64,000 nucleotides of DNA from positions 186,001 through 250,000 of the forward strand of contig NZ_JAFMYW010000010.1 in NCBI RefSeq assembly GCF_017353175.1, written 5' to 3'. Position 1 is the stretch's first letter. Every line of letters starts with the position of its first letter. Positions 62,746-64,000 of this stretch are shown piece after piece. A program made the translations under genes and the position numbers. The stretch comes from Fibrella forsythiae. Lineage in GTDB: Bacteria > Bacteroidota > Bacteroidia > Cytophagales > Spirosomataceae. Under the pieces are notes generated by a model, which was not told the origin of the DNA, ran no database searches, and saw nothing but the letters and a program-made list of their open reading frames with translations.

Positions 62746-62753
62746 TATCTTTG
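62746..62753 (+). promoter_or_regulatory. -7 box of ffh
   Basis: TATCTTTG matches TAnnTTTG exactly, 22 bases before the ffh ATG. No -33 TTG at the right distance. Confidence 0.5.
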
Positions 62754-62775
62754 CTGATACTACGTTTACAACATT

Positions 62776-64000
62776 ATGTTCGAGAACCTACAGAGTAAGC
62801 TTGATAAGGCCTTTAAAACCCTGAAGGGTCAGGGCCGCATTACCGAAATCAATGTTGCCGCTACGATTAAAGAAGTGCGCCGTGCCTTAACCGACGCCGA
62901 CGTGAACTATAAAGTGGCCAAAGACGTGACCGACCGGGTGAAGGAAAAAGCCCTGGACCGGAAAGTCCTGATTGCCGTAGAACCTGGTCAGTTGTTTGTC
63001 AAGATCGTGCAGGAAGAACTGACCGAACTGATGGGCACCGAAGCCAAACCGATCAACCTCAAGGGTGAGCCGGCCGTTATTCTGATTGCTGGCCTGCAGG
63101 GATCGGGTAAGACTACGTTTTCGGGAAAGCTGGCGGCATATATCAAAAAACAGGGCAAAGGCGTGTTGCTCGTTGCCGCCGATATCTACCGCCCTGCCGC
63201 CATTGACCAGCTGAAAGTGTTGGGCGAACAGGTAGGTGTTGAGGTATTTGCTGAACCGGAAAATAAAGATGCCGTCTCGATTGTCCAGAACGCCCTGGCC
63301 CACGCCAGGAAGACAGGGAAGAAAGTGATGATCGTTGATACGGCCGGTCGTTTAGCAGTGGATGAGGCCATGATGCAGGAAATTGAGAAGGTGAAAGCTG
63401 CCCTCAATCCCGCTGAAACCCTGTTCGTTGTTGATTCGATGACCGGGCAGGATGCCGTGAACACGGCCAAAACCTTTAACGACCGCCTCAATTTCGACGG
63501 TGTGGTACTGACCAAACTCGACGGTGACTCGCGGGGCGGAGCAGCGCTGTCTATCCGGGCGGTGGTGAACAAGCCGATCAAGTTCATGAGCACCGGCGAG
63601 AAAATGGATGCGCTCGATGTATTCTATCCTGACCGGATGGCTAGCCGGATTCTGGGCATGGGCGACGTAATTTCGCTCGTTGAACGCGCTCAGCAGGCGT
63701 TTGACGATGATGAAGCGCGCCGGATCAACGCCAAGATGCGGAAGAACCAGTTCGACTTCGACGACTTCCTGAGCCAGTTGCAGCAGATCAAAAAGATGGG
63801 GAACATCAAAGATCTGATCGGCATGATTCCGGGCATGGGCAAGATGGTGAAAGACCTGGATCTGGATAATAAATCGTTTGCGCCGATCGAAGCGATCATC
63901 AGCTCCATGACGCCGAAAGAGCGGGCTCGGCCAGAGATCATCGACATCAGCCGCAAGAAGCGCATTGCCGCCGGGTCTGGCACCGATGTTCAACAGGTGA
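62776..64000 (+). CDS. ffh: Signal recognition particle protein Ffh, 3' end outside the window
   Basis: 408 codons are visible and the frame is open at the window edge. It has the N domain ([19 protein letters not shown]), the G domain with G1 [21 protein letters not shown]3 VDTAGR and G4 [10 protein letters not shown], and the beginning of the methionine-rich M domain ([19 protein letters not shown]). With 4.5S RNA it brings membrane and exported proteins to FtsY and the translocon. No SRP RNA gene is seen nearby. Confidence 0.96.
   Translation, partial: MFENLQSKLDKAFKTLKGQGRITEINVAATIKEVRRALTDADVNYKVAKDVTDRVKEKALDRKVLIAVEPGQLFVKIVQEELTELMGTEAKPINLKGEPAVILIAGLQGSGKTTFSGKLAAYIKKQGKGVLLVAADIYRPAAIDQLKVLGEQVGVEVFAEPENKDAVSIVQNALAHARKTGKKVMIVDTAGRLAVDEAMMQEIEKVKAALNPAETLFVVDSMTGQDAVNTAKTFNDRLNFDGVVLTKLDGDSRGGAALSIRAVVNKPIKFMSTGEKMDALDVFYPDRMASRILGMGDVISLVERAQQAFDDDEARRINAKMRKNQFDFDDFLSQLQQIKKMGNIKDLIGMIPGMGKMVKDLDLDNKSFAPIEAIISSMTPKERARPEIIDISRKKRIAAGSGTDVQQV

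Overview
The window reads as chromosomal DNA of a Bacteroidota bacterium of the Cytophagales/Spirosomaceae type (Spirosoma-like). The evidence is a SusC/SusD pair, two proteins with type IX secretion (T9SS) sorting tails, many lipoproteins, LytTR and Y_Y_Y/HTH regulators, TAnnTTTG-like -7 promoter boxes, weak Shine-Dalgarno sites and a GC content that looks to be in the fifties. It is almost fully coding. I see no rRNA, tRNA, CRISPR array, insertion sequence or prophage. With the start codons chosen here, no gene-free stretch exceeds about 280 bases.

Layout. 1-2.8 kb: end of a glutamine-synthetase-family gene, a kinase-like protein and a HAD phosphatase, separated by two perfect 38-bp hairpins. 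2.9-8.7 kb: a small membrane protein, a VIT1-type metal transporter, DNA polymerase IV, an acyl-CoA ligase, an exported rhodanese-thioredoxin fusion and a LytTR protein. 8.9-10.9 kb: an MbnP/MbnH-like copper-protein and di-haem enzyme pair. 11.5-17.9 kb: an S9 peptidase, RqcH, a glycosyltransferase and an exported VOC protein. 18-30 kb: a polysaccharide utilisation locus (SusC, SusD, LamG lipoprotein, two PF10091 'glycoamylase' enzymes, and a divergent SusR-like membrane regulator), possibly for beta-1,2-glucan. 30-40 kb: a DlgD-like reductase, M1 peptidase, DUF2141, RecJ, LptB, RecO and exported proteins of unknown role. 39.7-46.6 kb: an M28 peptidase, a three-gene TonB-receptor operon with two cysteine-cluster proteins, and an HSL-type hydrolase. 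46.7-57.6 kb: a T9SS-sorted propeller protein, a CDF zinc exporter, a methyltransferase, a thioesterase, a FAN1-like nuclease, two large DUF2157-like membrane proteins and an acyltransferase-like protein. 57.7-64 kb: phosphoglycerate kinase, an M23 peptidase, malate dehydrogenase, aldose epimerase and the start of ffh.

The most striking signal is not a gene. The word ACGTACCTG occurs about 38 times on the two strands (about 0.5 expected by chance). It is found in genes and between them, in all reading frames and both orientations, and once across a stop codon. It has a sister form, ACGTACCCA. Its density, about one per 1.7 kb, resembles that of DNA-uptake sequences or the cyanobacterial HIP1 word.

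Two families of extragenic structure add to this: long hairpins whose arms are built of 7- or 8-base units and often sit just before start codons, and a REP-like GC-rich element (CCGCAGCGGCGGACCG) found five times, always between genes. All counts were made by eye and should be recomputed.
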